Assembly (NCBI GenBank): GCA_033977485.1
Contig: CM066994.1
Coordinates: 12,650,001-12,714,000, forward strand
Source of the DNA: Hydrangea macrophylla
Taxonomy: Eukaryota; Streptophyta; Magnoliopsida; Cornales; Hydrangeaceae
Reading direction: 5' to 3'
DNA length: 64,000 nt
Both the position numbers and the translations under genes were made by a program. The first letter of the stretch is position 1; every line of letters begins with the position of its first letter. Positions 1 through 10,520 of this stretch are shown one piece after another. The notes beneath the pieces are model-generated. The model did no database searches. It was not told the origin of the DNA and worked only from the letters and a program-made list of their open reading frames with translations.

Positions 1-190
1 TAACTTGTACTGCATGTATATTATTACATGAATGTATACATATACATATGGGTGGGGGTGAAATTACCTTTTTGTGCTCTTCTTTGTCCCCCTTTTCCTA
101 CTGCTGCTGCATTGTTGTTTTAATGACTTGCTCTGCTTTTACAAGTTATGGCTAAATCAAATGTATAGATATATACATACATATATAGAT

Positions 191-230
<40 letters not shown>

Positions 231-491
231 TCCTGAAACCTTCCTCCAAGTCTACTCTAAGTCAAGATTCGTGAACGTTAACTATTTTCCCTCCGGCGCG
301 TGAAAAGAAAATTGCTAGTAATTGAAATGTAACCACAAACTAATTGAAATTAGTACGGAGTAGTACTTACTTTCACGCGCTTGTGTCGGATCAAAATTCA
401 GCACGCGGGGCATTAAAAGGCAGTGATCAGATGGTTTGCAGATCATTGAGATTTTTAGACTTTAGCTCTGATCTCGACCCTGTGATTTGTT
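1..491. repeat. Diverged dispersed segment, copy A (first part)
   Basis: Non-coding sequence that recurs in diverged form near 5040-5280 plus 6525-6646 (copy B) and near 19440-19746 plus 21628-21921 (copy C). Shared landmarks are a GGGTGGGG...GAAATTACC block, a 'tgctcttctttgtccccc' block, a GA microsatellite (194-227), a 'gctagtaattgaa' block and 'tcgaccctgtgatttgtt' at the end. Copy A is cut by the window start. It breaks off at 491 at an insertion and resumes at 1734. No gene is recognised; the short open frames here come from low-complexity sequence. Confidence 0.7.
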
Positions 492-1724
492 AGTCTAGCA
501 GCCATAGTGGCAGCAGCCGCTGCACCTATGTGGCCATTTATAGGACCACACTAGCTATTCACCAGGGTGTTGTCTAGGGGTGTTCAAAAAAACCGACGAA
601 CCGAACCACCCAACCAAAACCGACCGGACCGACTGATTTTGGGCGGTTTATAGCAGGTTCGGTAGGCCCTCGGTTTATAGTGTATAAAAAAACTGAATTT
701 CGGTTCGGTGGCCGGTTCTGTGTCTTTAAGAACCGAGCCCGACCGAACCGACCGACCTCAATACATATACATAATATGGTATACATCCAATATTCTAGAA
801 AGTTGGTATTATCTACATTTATATATTAATAATGCTATACTGTCAAATACACGGATAACAAAAAAAAGTAAAGGGAATTAATGTCAAGAAAAGTATGAGA
901 GAAAAGTAATGTCAGAAAAAGCATGATAGAAAAGTTTAAAAAAAAAAAAAAACAAAAGTACTTGCATATATATAATATAAAACACGATAAACAAGAAAAG
1001 CAAAATGGCAAAACCCAAGAAAAATGGGATAGTGAGCCAGCTTTTGAGCTTTTCTCTTTCTCACTCTCTCTCTCTGTCCTCTTCGGTGTCTCTTCCAAAC
1101 TCTTCATCTCCTTTACCCATTTCGGAAGTTCCCACTCAAATTTTGCCAAACTTTTGTTGTGTTTGCCGAACAAGAAGCTTATGAAGAGGGTAATTGGTGT
1201 ATTTTTTTTTTTTTTTTTTATGGAATTCACAAGATCCTATTGCTTTTTTCCCGCCATTGCTGATTCAAGTTGAAGGTTTTTCAGTCCCTCTTTTCTTTTG
1301 TTTTCTCTCTCCCTCACTCTTTATGTCTCTCTTTCTCTCCTTTGGTCTTTGATTTGGTCATTTAGTGATGAGATGAGGGTTTTCTAATGGGGTTTCTAGT
1401 TTCTAGTGTTTTTGTTCAATCTATATGCATACATGTACATATATGTGTATGCATATCTCATCTCATTCCATATTACTCTGGGAATTTAGTTCCATTCTGT
1501 AGATAATCACCCATCTATTTGTGATCCCCGAAACTGACTGGAACCCACCGGAACCCCGAAAAACCAAAACCGATAAGAACCGACCATTAAATGGTCAGTT
1601 TCGGTTGTTTGGGAAGGGAAACCGAGAATATCGGTTCGGTTGGAAAATAGTCTCTAAACCGACCGAAACCGACCGATGTACAGCCCTAGTGTTGTCTATA
1701 ATGACTGTCGAGGATCTAAAATCT
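492..1724. mobile_element. Insertion in copy A flanked by a 9-bp direct repeat
   Basis: The 9-mer TGATTTGTT lies directly before (483-491) and after (1725-1733) this block. Copy C (about 21887-21905) reads through the site without interruption, so the block is an insertion. A 9-bp duplication suits a Mutator-like element, but no terminal inverted repeat is visible. The hAT-like element at 575-1688 sits inside it, leaving only about 120 bp of its own sequence. Confidence 0.5.
575..1688. mobile_element. Non-autonomous hAT-like element
   Basis: The ends are TAGGGGTGTTCA (575-586) and the complement of TAGGGCTGTACA (1677-1688), an imperfect 12-bp terminal inverted repeat. The flanking 8-bp duplication is GTGTTGTC (567-574 and 1689-1696), the size hAT transposases make. 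Subterminal zones are rich in 'accgaacc/ggttcggt' blocks, as in binding arrays. No transposase is encoded. The interior, about 1010-1400, is CT-rich and resembles a plant 5' UTR or promoter, so it may be captured host sequence (inference). Confidence 0.75.
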
Positions 1725-2514
1725 TGATTTGTTGCACAATTTGCAGCTTTTGTTTGGGAGGAGAGGGGGTGTGTGTGGAAAAACAACACATACTTACTTG
1801 ACCCTTTTGGATGTTTTTTTTAATTATTATCACAAGGGACAGTGTGGGATCAAACACTAATCTCATTCAACAAAAAATTGAATGTATTCCCGCTCGGCAA
1901 TAGTTTTTGGAGTTCATAAGTGATTATAGAACTCCAAAACCTAAAGTGAAACTATTTGACAAATTAAATTCCAAATTACACCACATTGTTTGGCAACAGC
2001 TTTTGGAGTTCATAAACAATTATGGAACTCAAAACACTAAAGTAAAACGATTTGGCAAATCGAATTCCGCAATTCAACCCCAAAACATAAGTGTCACCTC
2101 CAAAAATTTGTAATTGGCTAAAACTTACATTGAAAAACTTTTGACCAAAAGTAATTTTAATAATTTAATCACAAAATAAATCGATCTAAATATTCGTACA
2201 TTCTCTTCTTCTGCAACAACATGTCTCTGAAAACCATTTCAACAAGGGAGGAGCTGGGATTGACAACTCCTGCAAGTTAATTGGAGCTCGGCTAATATTA
2301 TAGAGTGAGTTTGGACAAAAAATTTTGAGTGTCGATAAAGGCACATTCTTTTTTTTAATTAGGGCACCTGTTTTTTACTTTTTTACTCTAATTAGTAAGA
2401 AAACCTCACTTATTTTACTACCCCGTTTGTAAGTTGGCCAAACATTTTACCACTTAACCCCGTTTGTAAGTTGAATTTTGGGGGTTAATCCCCTTGTGGG
2501 GAAAATGTTGCTAT
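1697..2514. other. Intergenic: end of copy A plus paired hairpins
   Basis: Copy A resumes at 1734 and fades near 1880. From about 1893 to 2075 two related foldback units occur side by side, each with 'ttttggagttcataa' facing its complement. The same hairpin recurs at about 16650-16720, so this is a degraded MITE family. From 2080 to 2514 the sequence is AT-rich with no recognised feature. Confidence 0.45.
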
Positions 2515-2519
2515 TTTAC

Positions 2520-4638
2520 TGTCACACCCGTTCCAGAAATTCATGGTTTTGAAAATGCATAACTTTAGATTGTGGAATTATTAATGTTATTAATAATTGG
2601 AGTTGAGTTGATGTGGGTCAACGGTGAGGTGTCAGTAAGGACACGAGAACATGGAATTTCACAGTTGCATTGGCATGACTAAATGACATTTATATGATTT
2701 AAATGTTATCTGACCTATCTGGTATTTTATGAATAGTAATTTTATCTGTGTTGTGGAAATTCTGGTAATTTTTTATATTGTTATATTATTTTGAAAACTG
2801 TGGTGAGAACGTGGGTGATCGTGATATAAAAAGGTAGGTAATTTAGAGATTCCACGAAGATTAGTTTTGGATTCTTGTTTTTGGACCCAAACGGGACTTA
2901 GTCGGAAACTTCTGAAATTTATAATTTTCACTCGTAAAGACATAAAATGGACGTGTGCGAAGTTTTATGGGTTAATTAGAAGTTTGAGGAACTCGTGGGG
3001 AGGTAAACGCAATTCCCGAAGAGTTTGCCTATATATAGTAGTGGATGAGATTCATTCTCATCCAAACTTTCTAAATATCATGAGAGAGGAGAGAGAAGGG
3101 AGATTGGAGCCAACGGGCTTTGCGACGCCGATCGACGACCGTTCGTCCGTCAGATTTTCTCCAGATTTCATATTTGAACTCGTGGAGGTAAGACCTACGT
3201 TTTGATAGTAAGTAGGCCACGTTTGGCAAACTTTTCTGAAAAATCTAATTTCTAGAAATTTGGGGAAATCAAGTAAAACTCGTAGGAATCGCGTATAATT
3301 CGGAATCCGACGTTTATTCGGGCCCCTAGTCGATCCTTCAAAGTTTTGGAGAGATCGCACGAGGTATGAATTCTAGATCTATGTTTTTATGAAATTTTCA
3401 TGTTTTGAATGTCGATTTTGAGATTTTGGATCCGGGCGAAATTCATGTGTTAATCCGGCCCGTTAATTATGCACGCGAAATTATTAGAAAAGCATGTATA
3501 AAACCGTTTATGTGAGCATGCTATGTGTCTACTTGGGTCAAAGGGGAGTTTGGTGCAAATTCATCCGGAGTAAGCTCCTCGAACCTTAAGGATTTGATTG
3601 AGATGGTAAATTGTGATTGTGGTGGTGTCTGGATTGGAGGTGGGCCCAACCAGGACACGGTACCTGGTATGGAGGAAGGCCCAACCAGTGTACGAGATGC
3701 GTGGGAGATGTGGGCGTCCTACGGCATCGACCGGATGAATGCGTACCACTCACCCTAGAGACTATTTCTATGTGTTTTAGATGCTTAAACCATGAATATT
3801 GTCATATATCATACATTTGGAATTGTGCACTCAGCATATAGCTGAGCAGTGAAAATTTACTCCATTGCAGGTAAGAAGAAAGATAAGAAGAGGCGTGAGG
3901 AGTGAGGACGAGGAACGCGGGGAAATCACACCGTGTTAATACTTTTGTTCCGTTTTCCAAAACTTGTAGTAAAGATTTGGATATTGTAATAATATGTTGT
4001 AATTAAACCTTGGTAATAAGTTAGTAGTATTGTATTTTGTATTTGAACACCTGTAGTGATGTTTTAAAAATCGTAATTGGTTAATTATGTTTGAGTTGGC
4101 ATTGGTTGTGGAGGCTTTAAGTTGTTAATTTTCACACAGGGCTGCCCAGTAGGGGAGCAGTCGACTGGACCCTAGATCAGTCGACTGGATCCCGTGGGAT
4201 TGAGACACTGAAAGTGAATAGTTTCAAGATCAGTCGACTGGACCATCCTTCAATCGACTGTACCACTGTAGATTTTAGCTGCTGATCCAAATAGTAACCA
4301 ATTCAGTCGACTGGGTTCCCTGATCAGTCAACTGGACATCTGATGAGAAATGTGGATTTTGGTTTCTGTCAGGCACAGTAGACTGGACACTACATTAGTC
4401 GACTGGACCTCTGTATTTTCAAATGGATTTTTGTGAACACTTTCTAATTGGGCAAAACCTTTTTATAACTTTGATTCCAATGGAATTTTCAACTCAGAGG
4501 GTAATGTTTCCTAAAGTTTTAAAATACTCAGGGTTGTTTTAAAGTTCTTTCCGTTGCGTATAGTTATATGATGTTTGGATGAGCCTTGGTGGCGTGCCAC
4601 GTGTCCTATTTTCACGCGTAGTGGGATGGGTTGTGACA
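2520..4638 (+). mobile_element. Solo LTR of the Tekay-like Ty3/gypsy family
   Basis: This 2119-bp block begins TGTCACACCCG and ends GTTGTGACA, as do the LTRs of the element at 51834-60830, with clear similarity along its whole length. It is flanked by a 5-bp target duplication, TTTAC (2515-2519 and 4639-4643). No internal region is present, so it is a solo LTR left by recombination between the two LTRs of a full element. A TATA-like box sits at 3030-3037 and a probable splice-donor-like 'gaggtaag' follows near 3185. It is more diverged than the copies in the right half, hence older. Confidence 0.9.
4158..4407. repeat. CAGTCGACTG palindrome array in the solo LTR
   Basis: Palindromes at 4158 and 4178 (spacing 20), 4231 and 4251 (20), 4304 and 4325 (21), and 4376 and about 4396 (20); several carry one substitution. 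Most are followed by GGACC, GGATC or similar. The paired layout matches the arrays in the younger LTRs. Confidence 0.85.
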
Positions 4639-4643
4639 TTTAC

Positions 4644-5279
4644 ATACTTATGTGAGGCTAATTTTTAACGCTTAATATTTTTGGGGGGCCTAATTTTGGA
4701 GTTACTGCCTATACAGGGTTAATTTTGACACTTAAACTCCCATATATGGGGCTAATTATAACACTTAATCATCATATGAGACTATTTTGAAAGAAATTTT
4801 AGTCATTTTACTTTAGTCTAAAAATCACAAGGAAGTTAAGTGTCCAGTTTTGAATCATAGGAGGTAAAATGGAATTGTGCCTAAACACACGGGGGCAATC
4901 TATAATTAACCCATTTCTTAATGATGAATCCAAGTTTCTTGGAAGAACTTGTTCAAGTTATTTAGTCAACTAATTCCCTAACTTGTCACAGAAAAGAGTA
5001 AACCAGCTAATACGAACTGAATTAGTTGCTTACATTCATTAAAGGATAGATGTATTTGTACTTTATTTGTGTGTATATATATTTATGGGTGGGGTGAAAG
5101 TACCTTTTTGTGCTCTACTTCGCCCCCCTTCCTACTGCTTCGTCATAGTTGCTTTAATGGCTTCCTCTAGTTTCAAGTTATGGCTAAATGTATATTAAGA
5201 GACATTTAGAGAGAAAGAGAGAGAGTGTTATGGCTAAATGTATAGTACGAGACATTTAGAGAGAGAGAGAGAGAGCGGG
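4644..5279. other. Intergenic: start of segment copy B
   Basis: Sequence 4644-4920 shows nothing recognisable. From about 4925 ('ccaagtttcttggaa') the sequence aligns with copy C (from about 19313), and from about 5040 also with copy A. A unit of about 51 bp ('gttatggctaaatg...gacatttagagaga') is repeated in tandem at about 5177-5227 and 5228-5276. No coding region is seen. Confidence 0.6.
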
Positions 5280-5289
5280 CCTTTTCAAG

Positions 5290-6514
5290 GAGTTGTTTCC
5301 ATAATAAATGGAAATAAAAAACTTAATTATTAAACCAATGCCATTTTGAACTTAATGACAAAAGTGGGGTAAATCGTTTTTACAAAATAAACAACATTAC
5401 ACCGTCGTTGTTAACAAAAACGCCACTCATTTGAGTGTCGTGTTTGCTAAAAACGACATTAACCTTTTTATTTTTTAAGATTTCTGGAAAAAAATAAATT
5501 GTGTTTTTTAATTGAATGTCGTGGTTACAAACAACGACATTAAATGTCGTATTTTCTAAAAACGACATTAGTCTTTTTATATTTATTTCTGGAAAGTTTT
5601 TTTTTTTATTGAATGCCGTGGTTACAAAAAACGACATTAATGTTGTTTTTACTAAAAACGACGTCTTTACTAACCACGGCATTAAATGTTGTTTTTACTA
5701 AAAACAACATTCAATAAAACAACATTTAATGTCGTCTTTACTAACCACGACATTGATAAAAGTTAAATCAGTTCGTGCACTGCATACTGCACAGCATACT
5801 GCATGGCAGTGATTTTTCAAACCTTGTTTTGTACACGAGAGGGTGGAAGAGGATATTATTGCAGACAGCGCCGGTCTAGAAGATCATGATGAAGAAGATA
5901 CTTTGGAGGAAGATGCGAGGATGGATGATCCAGATTCTGAGGATGAAAGTGAACAATTGGGCCAACAAGGTGTCGAAATTCCATCTCCCTCTCGTGTACA
6001 AGAGGTCTGAAAAATCACTGCCTAAGTATGTTGTGCAGTATGCAGTGCAGTGCAATGCACGGACTAATTTAACTTTTATCAATGTCGTGGTTAGTAAAGA
6101 CGACATTGAATATTTAATGTCGTGGTTAGTAAAGACGACATTAAATGTTGTTTTTAGTAAAAAGCAACATTAATGTCGTTTTTGTAACCACGACATTCAA
6201 TAAAAAAAACTTTCCAGAAATAAATATAAAAAGACTAATGTCGTTTTTAGAAAACACGACATTTAATGTCGTTGTTTGTAACCACGACATTCAACTAAAA
6301 AACACAATTTGTTTTTTCCAGAAATCTTAAAAATAAAAAGGCTAATGTCATTTTTAGCAAACACGACACTCAAATGAGTGGCGTTTTTTTGTTAAAAACG
6401 ACAGTGTAATGTCATTTTTTGTAAAACCGGTTTACCCCACTTTTGTCACTAAGTTTAAAGTGGCATTGGTTTAATAATTAAGTTTTTTATTTCCATTTAT
6501 TATGGAAGTAGCTC
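5290..6514. mobile_element. MULE-like foldback element with arms of about 470 bp
   Basis: The two ends (from GAGTTG at 5290 and its counterpart ending at 6514) form a long inverted repeat: left arm about 5290-5845, right arm about 5990-6514. A 10-bp duplication, CCTTTTCAAG (5280-5289 and 6515-6524), flanks it, and removing the element restores the alignment with copies A and C. Mutator-like elements make 9-11 bp duplications and can have long inverted ends. Both arms contain many copies of ACGACATT facing AATGTCGT, i.e. small palindromes inside the large one. CACTA-type ends are absent. No transposase is encoded. Confidence 0.8.
5828..6010 (+). pseudogene. Acidic ORF fragment in the core of the foldback element
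   Basis: The short non-repeated core keeps one open frame rich in Asp and Glu (EEDIIADSAGLEDHDEEDT..., then DPDSEDESEQ), ending at TGA 6008-6010. No ATG starts it. It looks like the C-terminal end of a longer coding sequence, either the lost transposase or a captured host exon; the family is not recognised. The junction of the core with both arms contains the 'gtacacgaga' inverted pair, so the fragment lies at the centre of the palindrome. Confidence 0.35.
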
Positions 6515-6644
6515 CCTTTTCAAGTCCACTCTAATTCAAGATACTGTTCCTTTCCCCTTCAATTATGGGGAACGTTAATTCCTTGCAATTGAAACGTGAC
6601 CACATTTAAATTTTAGTACAGTACTTACTTTCCGCACACACTTA

Positions 6645-6646
<2 letters not shown>

Positions 6647-6685
<39 letters not shown>

Positions 6686-6858
6686 GTTTTCCAAGATATC
6701 CTCGACCTTCCGTCCAGGACTAATCCTCCGAGGTACGGTCGGGCGCCGAAGCAGAGACCTCTCTCAAGATAGTTTTCTGCATCCACAAGGACTCGAACTT
6801 GAGACTGTTGCTTAAGCGACCAGAACCCCTTTCCACTCAGGCCAACTGCCTCTTGGTT
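6647..6858 (-). mobile_element. tRNA-derived SINE, reverse orientation
   Basis: Read on the minus strand, the element starts near 6858. It has a box A-like TGGCCTGAGTGG and a box B-like AGTTCGAGTCC, then ends in a poly(A) tail (the T run at 6647-6684). A 12-bp duplication, CACACACTTACC, flanks it (6635-6646 and 6859-6870). Size, internal Pol III promoter boxes and tail fit the plant Au-like SINE class; the exact family needs a database match. Confidence 0.88.
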
Positions 6859-6882
6859 CACACACTTACCTTGACCATGTGA

Positions 6883-7241
6883 ATTTTTTTTTCATTAATT
6901 TTCGCGCAAATTACACACTCCTAGAAAGATCATTACAAGTCCAAGCGAACTTCTTCTAAACCAATAACAAATCCAGCTATGCCATGTGTAAATATCATTG
7001 CCTTCCTCTTAGACTGACGCTTCGATATTGAGTTGATGAGGGAGAAAGCTGCTATAGATACTCACAAAAGAAATCCCCAAAAAGCTCTCCAGATTCGCGA
7101 ATAGACTCCACCAAAACTCCATATCTGATGGAGATAATGCCGGATCTGTATGAGAAATTACCATATCTGAAAGGACAAATCTGTAACTGTGAAGAGGAGT
7201 ATCCGAATCTGACCACTTGGATAAGAGAGCAAGACAGTCTC
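6883..7241 (-). pseudogene. Poly(A)-tailed retrocopy fragment of an unidentified mRNA
   Basis: Flanked by a 10-bp direct repeat, GACCATGTGA (6873-6882 and 7242-7251). On the minus strand the block ends with an A run (T run at 6883-6891), as expected for an L1-type retroposed transcript cut at its 5' end. An open frame enters from the 5' end, contains HTDPALSPSDMEFWWSLF, and stops at 7009-7011, leaving a 3' UTR of about 120 bp before the tail. The parent protein is not recognised. The homologous site in copy A lacks the block. Confidence 0.65.
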
Positions 7242-7251
7242 GACCATGTGA

Positions 7252-7454
7252 TTGGTTGCGAAATTTGTAGCTTTTCTTAGGAAAAAAAAATTTCATATTT
7301 ACTTGACCCTTTTTGGATTGTGCACACATGAGACAGGGGAAGCATCCACTCAACAAATATTTATGTGAAAATGGAGCATAAAATAAGCAGTAAATACTAC
7401 CCAATTTATGACAAAAGGTTGTAAGTTGGACAAAGACTTCTATATAATTAAGTG
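7252..7454. other. Remainder of segment copy B
   Basis: Sequence 7252-7350 aligns with copy A at 1725-1870: 'gcgaaatttgtagcttttct', then 'acttgacccttt', then 'cactcaacaaa'. No gene is seen. Confidence 0.55.
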
Positions 7455-7531
7455 GTTTGATTGTATCATACAATCAAACAACTTGACACATTATAAGAAA
7501 TGTTTGTACAACGAATACAAACATTTCTTAT
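7455..7531. repeat. Two adjacent perfect hairpins
   Basis: GTTTGATTGTA faces TACAATCAAAC around a 3-nt centre (7455-7479). Then ATAAGAAATGTTTGTA faces its complement around a short centre (7493-7531). They precede a minisatellite and may mark the end of a non-autonomous element; no target duplication was found. Confidence 0.6.
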
Positions 7532-7535
7532 CATT

Positions 7536-7770
7536 GGTACAAATATTTTTTATTGTAGGTACTAAGGTTCTTTATTATAGGTACAAAGCTCCCTTACCAC
7601 AGGTACAAAAGATCACATGTTATCATTGGTACAAAACTCCCTTACCATAAGTACAAAGTTTTCTTAACATGGGTAAAACTACAAGTGGTTTTGATTTGGT
7701 ACAAACATTTCTTACAGAAGTGCAACATTTTCTTACTAAGTACAAATATTTCTTAAAATGGTATAAAAAA
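7536..7770. repeat. Minisatellite, unit 21-22 bp
   Basis: About eleven degenerate units, each beginning GGTACAAA or AGTACAAA and continuing with a T-rich 'ttcttaccata'-like half. Most units are 21-22 bp and one is 26 bp. The array ends at 'ggtataaaaaaacccgtgc' followed by a GC-rich stretch (about 7775-7812). Minisatellites next to a GC-rich end are known in some Helitrons, but no certain Helitron terminus (CTRR) could be placed. Confidence 0.65.
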
Positions 7771-7830
7771 ACCCGTGCATCAGCGGGGCGGCGGGACGAA
7801 GCGCGGGGCAGCTCACAGATTTTTTTAGAC

Positions 7831-8529
7831 TTAAAAGCTCAGTGCACCTAAGAGCCTATATATGCACATGAAGAAGATAACCCAATTGATAAAGGCAATT
7901 GATAACCCTGTGAACCAGTAAGACCCACCATCATCAGCCTTTGCTCCACATCGTTTCGCATAGGTTTTCGAGATCTGATCCAGACCGCTTCTCATTGCTA
8001 TCATCACCCTTGTTAGGATGCAATTAGCTAGGGTTTCACTCGCCAGAATAATTGCCAATTGCGGCGATGGAGATGGATCGGCGACGGCGACGTGGTAGGG
8101 CAACTTGGAGTTGATGGCAGTTCTGGTGGTTCTTGTTTTAGGCTTAGTTTGGCCTTCATGTGGCTTTTTAAAAGGAGCTTATGGAATTTATTACTAAGTT
8201 GTTTGATAATTTTATACAAGTGACACACTACTCTTCAAAAAGACATCATGAAACCAAAAAGCAACCTTGAGCTTTTAAAAGCTCTATTTTAGAGCTTTTG
8301 CTCCCCCCCCCCCCCCCCAAAAAAAAAAAAAAAGCCCTAAGTTTAACTTTTGCAAAGCTCATAAACTAGTTACCAAAAAATTAATATGAAATTGTGCTTT
8401 AAAAAAGGAGAAGCACCAAAATGGGGGCCAAACTAAGCCTTAGAGGGCTTGGTAGTAGTGGTGTGCAATGGAGCTCCACTGTAGAGGCTAGAGGAGGAGC
8501 GACGGGACTCAACAGGGTGGCCATCGAAG
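7831..8529 (-). pseudogene. Possible small split gene with one membrane segment
   Basis: On the minus strand a CT-rich leader (complement of the GA tract at 8553-8611) precedes ATG at about 8529. From it, MATLLSPVAPPLASTVELHC resembles a plastid transit peptide in composition (few acidic residues, rich in Ser/Ala/Leu). A Tourist MITE (8141-8439) interrupts the sequence. Beyond it a frame continues through PYHVAVADPSPSPQ to GGSYWFTGLSIAFINWVIFF, a hydrophobic helix, and stops at 7831-7833. With the MITE removed the two parts are in different frames, so the gene is broken or mis-read. An 'AAACCCTAG' box lies inside. The product is not recognised. Confidence 0.3.
8141..8439. mobile_element. Tourist-like (PIF/Harbinger) MITE
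   Basis: The 14-bp ends GGCTTAGTTTGGCC (8141-8154) and their complement (8426-8439) are flanked by a TTA duplication (8138-8140 and 8440-8442), the PIF/Harbinger signature. It holds a C(14-15)-A(15) homopolymer junction near 8305-8333. No coding capacity. Confidence 0.85.
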
Positions 8530-8552
8530 GCTTCGCAATGAGAAGATGGCTT

Positions 8553-8614
<62 letters not shown>

Positions 8615-8661
8615 GGTGCTATTGGACTCAGAGAGAGAGAGAGACTGGGTGCTATTGGACT
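8553..8661. repeat. GA microsatellite with duplicated 'actgggtgctattggactc' tail
   Basis: A (GA)n tract at 8553-8611 is followed by a 19-bp phrase, a short GA tract and the same phrase again (to about 8661), a local tandem duplication. Confidence 0.9.
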
Positions 8662-9551
8662 CTAGGTCTAGGATTTTTCCCCTGATTTTTTGCTTTTTCT
8701 TTGTTAAAGAGAAGGGTATTTTAATTTTTTTCATTCTCACCCTCAACAAAATCGGTGATTTCAAATTGGTTTAAAGTCCAAGGGCTTTTTTTTATATTTT
8801 TCAAAGTACAGGGGTGACTTGAACAAGGTTCAAAGTACAAGGGTAAAATGCATTTACCCCTATAAAATTTAAGGATAATTAAGTTTCAATTCACTTTTGT
8901 ATAAAATTTAAAAGTTAATCTATTACTTTTTCAAAATATATATATATATATATCAACATTTTTTTGTAAAAATAAAAAGTCATCAAATTTACATGAAAGT
9001 TTACGACGTCGAGTGCAACTCTTCACAATGTTGGGAGCAATCATCACAACGTTTTGGTACAAGTTTACAACGTTGAAAACATAAAGTATACTAAAACACA
9101 AAATAATTACTATTTAAAAGTTGATGTTTTTTTTTAATTTTGTTGATGATTTTTAATTTTTTTTAATTATTGTTGATAATTTTTTAATTTTAAAAAAATA
9201 GTATACTGACTTTTAAATTTCATTCCTAAAGTTGATTGAAATGTAAATATCCCTAAATTTTACCTAATTTCGGATTGGACTTGGACAAAGATTTTTAACA
9301 CATGGAGAAGAGATCAAGCGCGAGTCCTAATATATTGCTACATGAAATGTGCATTCTGGGAAATCAAGGTGCCTTGCATTAAAAAAGAAATATTTAATGA
9401 AATATGTATATATATATCATGCCAGTATTTAGTGTTCTCTTTACCCCATTTTTAACACAGGATTGGATTAAATAGTCCTATCCAGCGTAGTGCCATATTT
9501 GTTTAGCCGTTTTATGGGATTATTAATTATTTATTTAATAATCTTTTTTAC

Positions 9552-9609
<58 letters not shown>

Positions 9610-10374
9610 TTGATAAGATTTTATGAGATTATTTAACTCTGAAATGTTTGCACTAGTTAAAAATAGTGAGGTAAATCGGATATAAAATTAGGACAAGGGT
9701 ATCATAGCTATTTTCACTAATTTCAGTTTAGTCCCCCTTAGGTGAAGAGATTTATTGACACAAAACTGTAAACTTTAAAGGAGGTCAGTGATATTTGTAT
9801 AACTTATGGACCAACTGATATTAGGCAGAACACCAAGTTGATATTAAGCCAAACCTTGTAGTCTTATTTACCTTTAAAATACAGCTCTGCACAGGTGTAA
9901 GTTCCGCGAGAAATTATTGATTGACCACTATGTCACCCATGGTCTAGGCCAACAGAAATGAGCTATGTGTACAAAAAAATATTAAACACGACAGTTTTAT
10001 GATCTTCTTTATTGTGCTAATTTTTTCGGTATATGTGCTAATAAAGTAATTAGTCCATTTAGTGATACACGTGGAATTCTTCTATTTATCGACTCCACCA
10101 CGTCACGTGAATGACGTGTGGTGTCGGACTAATCAATAATTTCTCAGTGGGTCCCTCTTCCACGTGCTTTCTCAGTGGGTCCCTCTTCCTCTTTCCAAGT
10201 GATTGTGTGTATTCCCAATATTTGGCTTTGGGTGGAAAAAAAAATGAAAACAAAAATAACTCTCTGCTAGAGGCACAACTCATTCCTACATATGTGAAAT
10301 GAAGTCAATTATGCATAGACTTTGGCTCGAAGAGAAAAATTGTTCTCACTCTATAATGCCGTCGTTTCTTGATG
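8662..10374. other. AT-rich intergenic region with an ATT microsatellite
   Basis: No gene is seen. It holds a (TA)n stretch at about 8939-8953, an (ATT)n tract of about 58 bp at 9552-9609, an imperfect palindrome of ACGT boxes at about 10094-10122 (CCACGTCACGTGAATGACGTGTGG), and a direct repeat of 'tttctcagtgggtccctctt' at about 10141 and 10169. The ACGT boxes could bind bZIP factors, but no nearby gene start supports a promoter. Confidence 0.55.
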
Positions 10375-10520
10375 TGCATTCTTATTCATAATATAAGAAG
10401 AGTAAAGATTTAAGCACCGAAAAAATGCATCGAAATTGTGCACCGATCTGCATTCTTATTCATAATATAAGAAGAGTAAAGATTTAAGCACCGAAAAAAT
10501 GCATCGAAATTGTGCACCGA
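10375..10520. repeat. Tandem duplication, unit 74 bp
   Basis: The block from 'tgcattcttattcataata' to 'ttgtgcaccga' occurs at 10375-10448 and again from 10449, nearly identical. The second copy runs into the left arm of the foldback below, so one arm of that MITE was copied together with its flank. Confidence 0.85.

Noticed and set aside
2867..3841. Several frames of 60-110 residues
   Set aside because: All lie within the solo LTR, have no family match, and are not conserved as frames in the sister LTRs.
5290..6514. CACTA (En/Spm) identity for the foldback element, suggested by the subterminal motif arrays
   Set aside because: Ends begin GAG, not CACTA, and the flanking duplication is 10 bp rather than 3 bp.
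6647..6858. tRNA gene, from box A and box B matches
   Set aside because: No cloverleaf could be formed; the poly(A) tail and target duplication identify a SINE.
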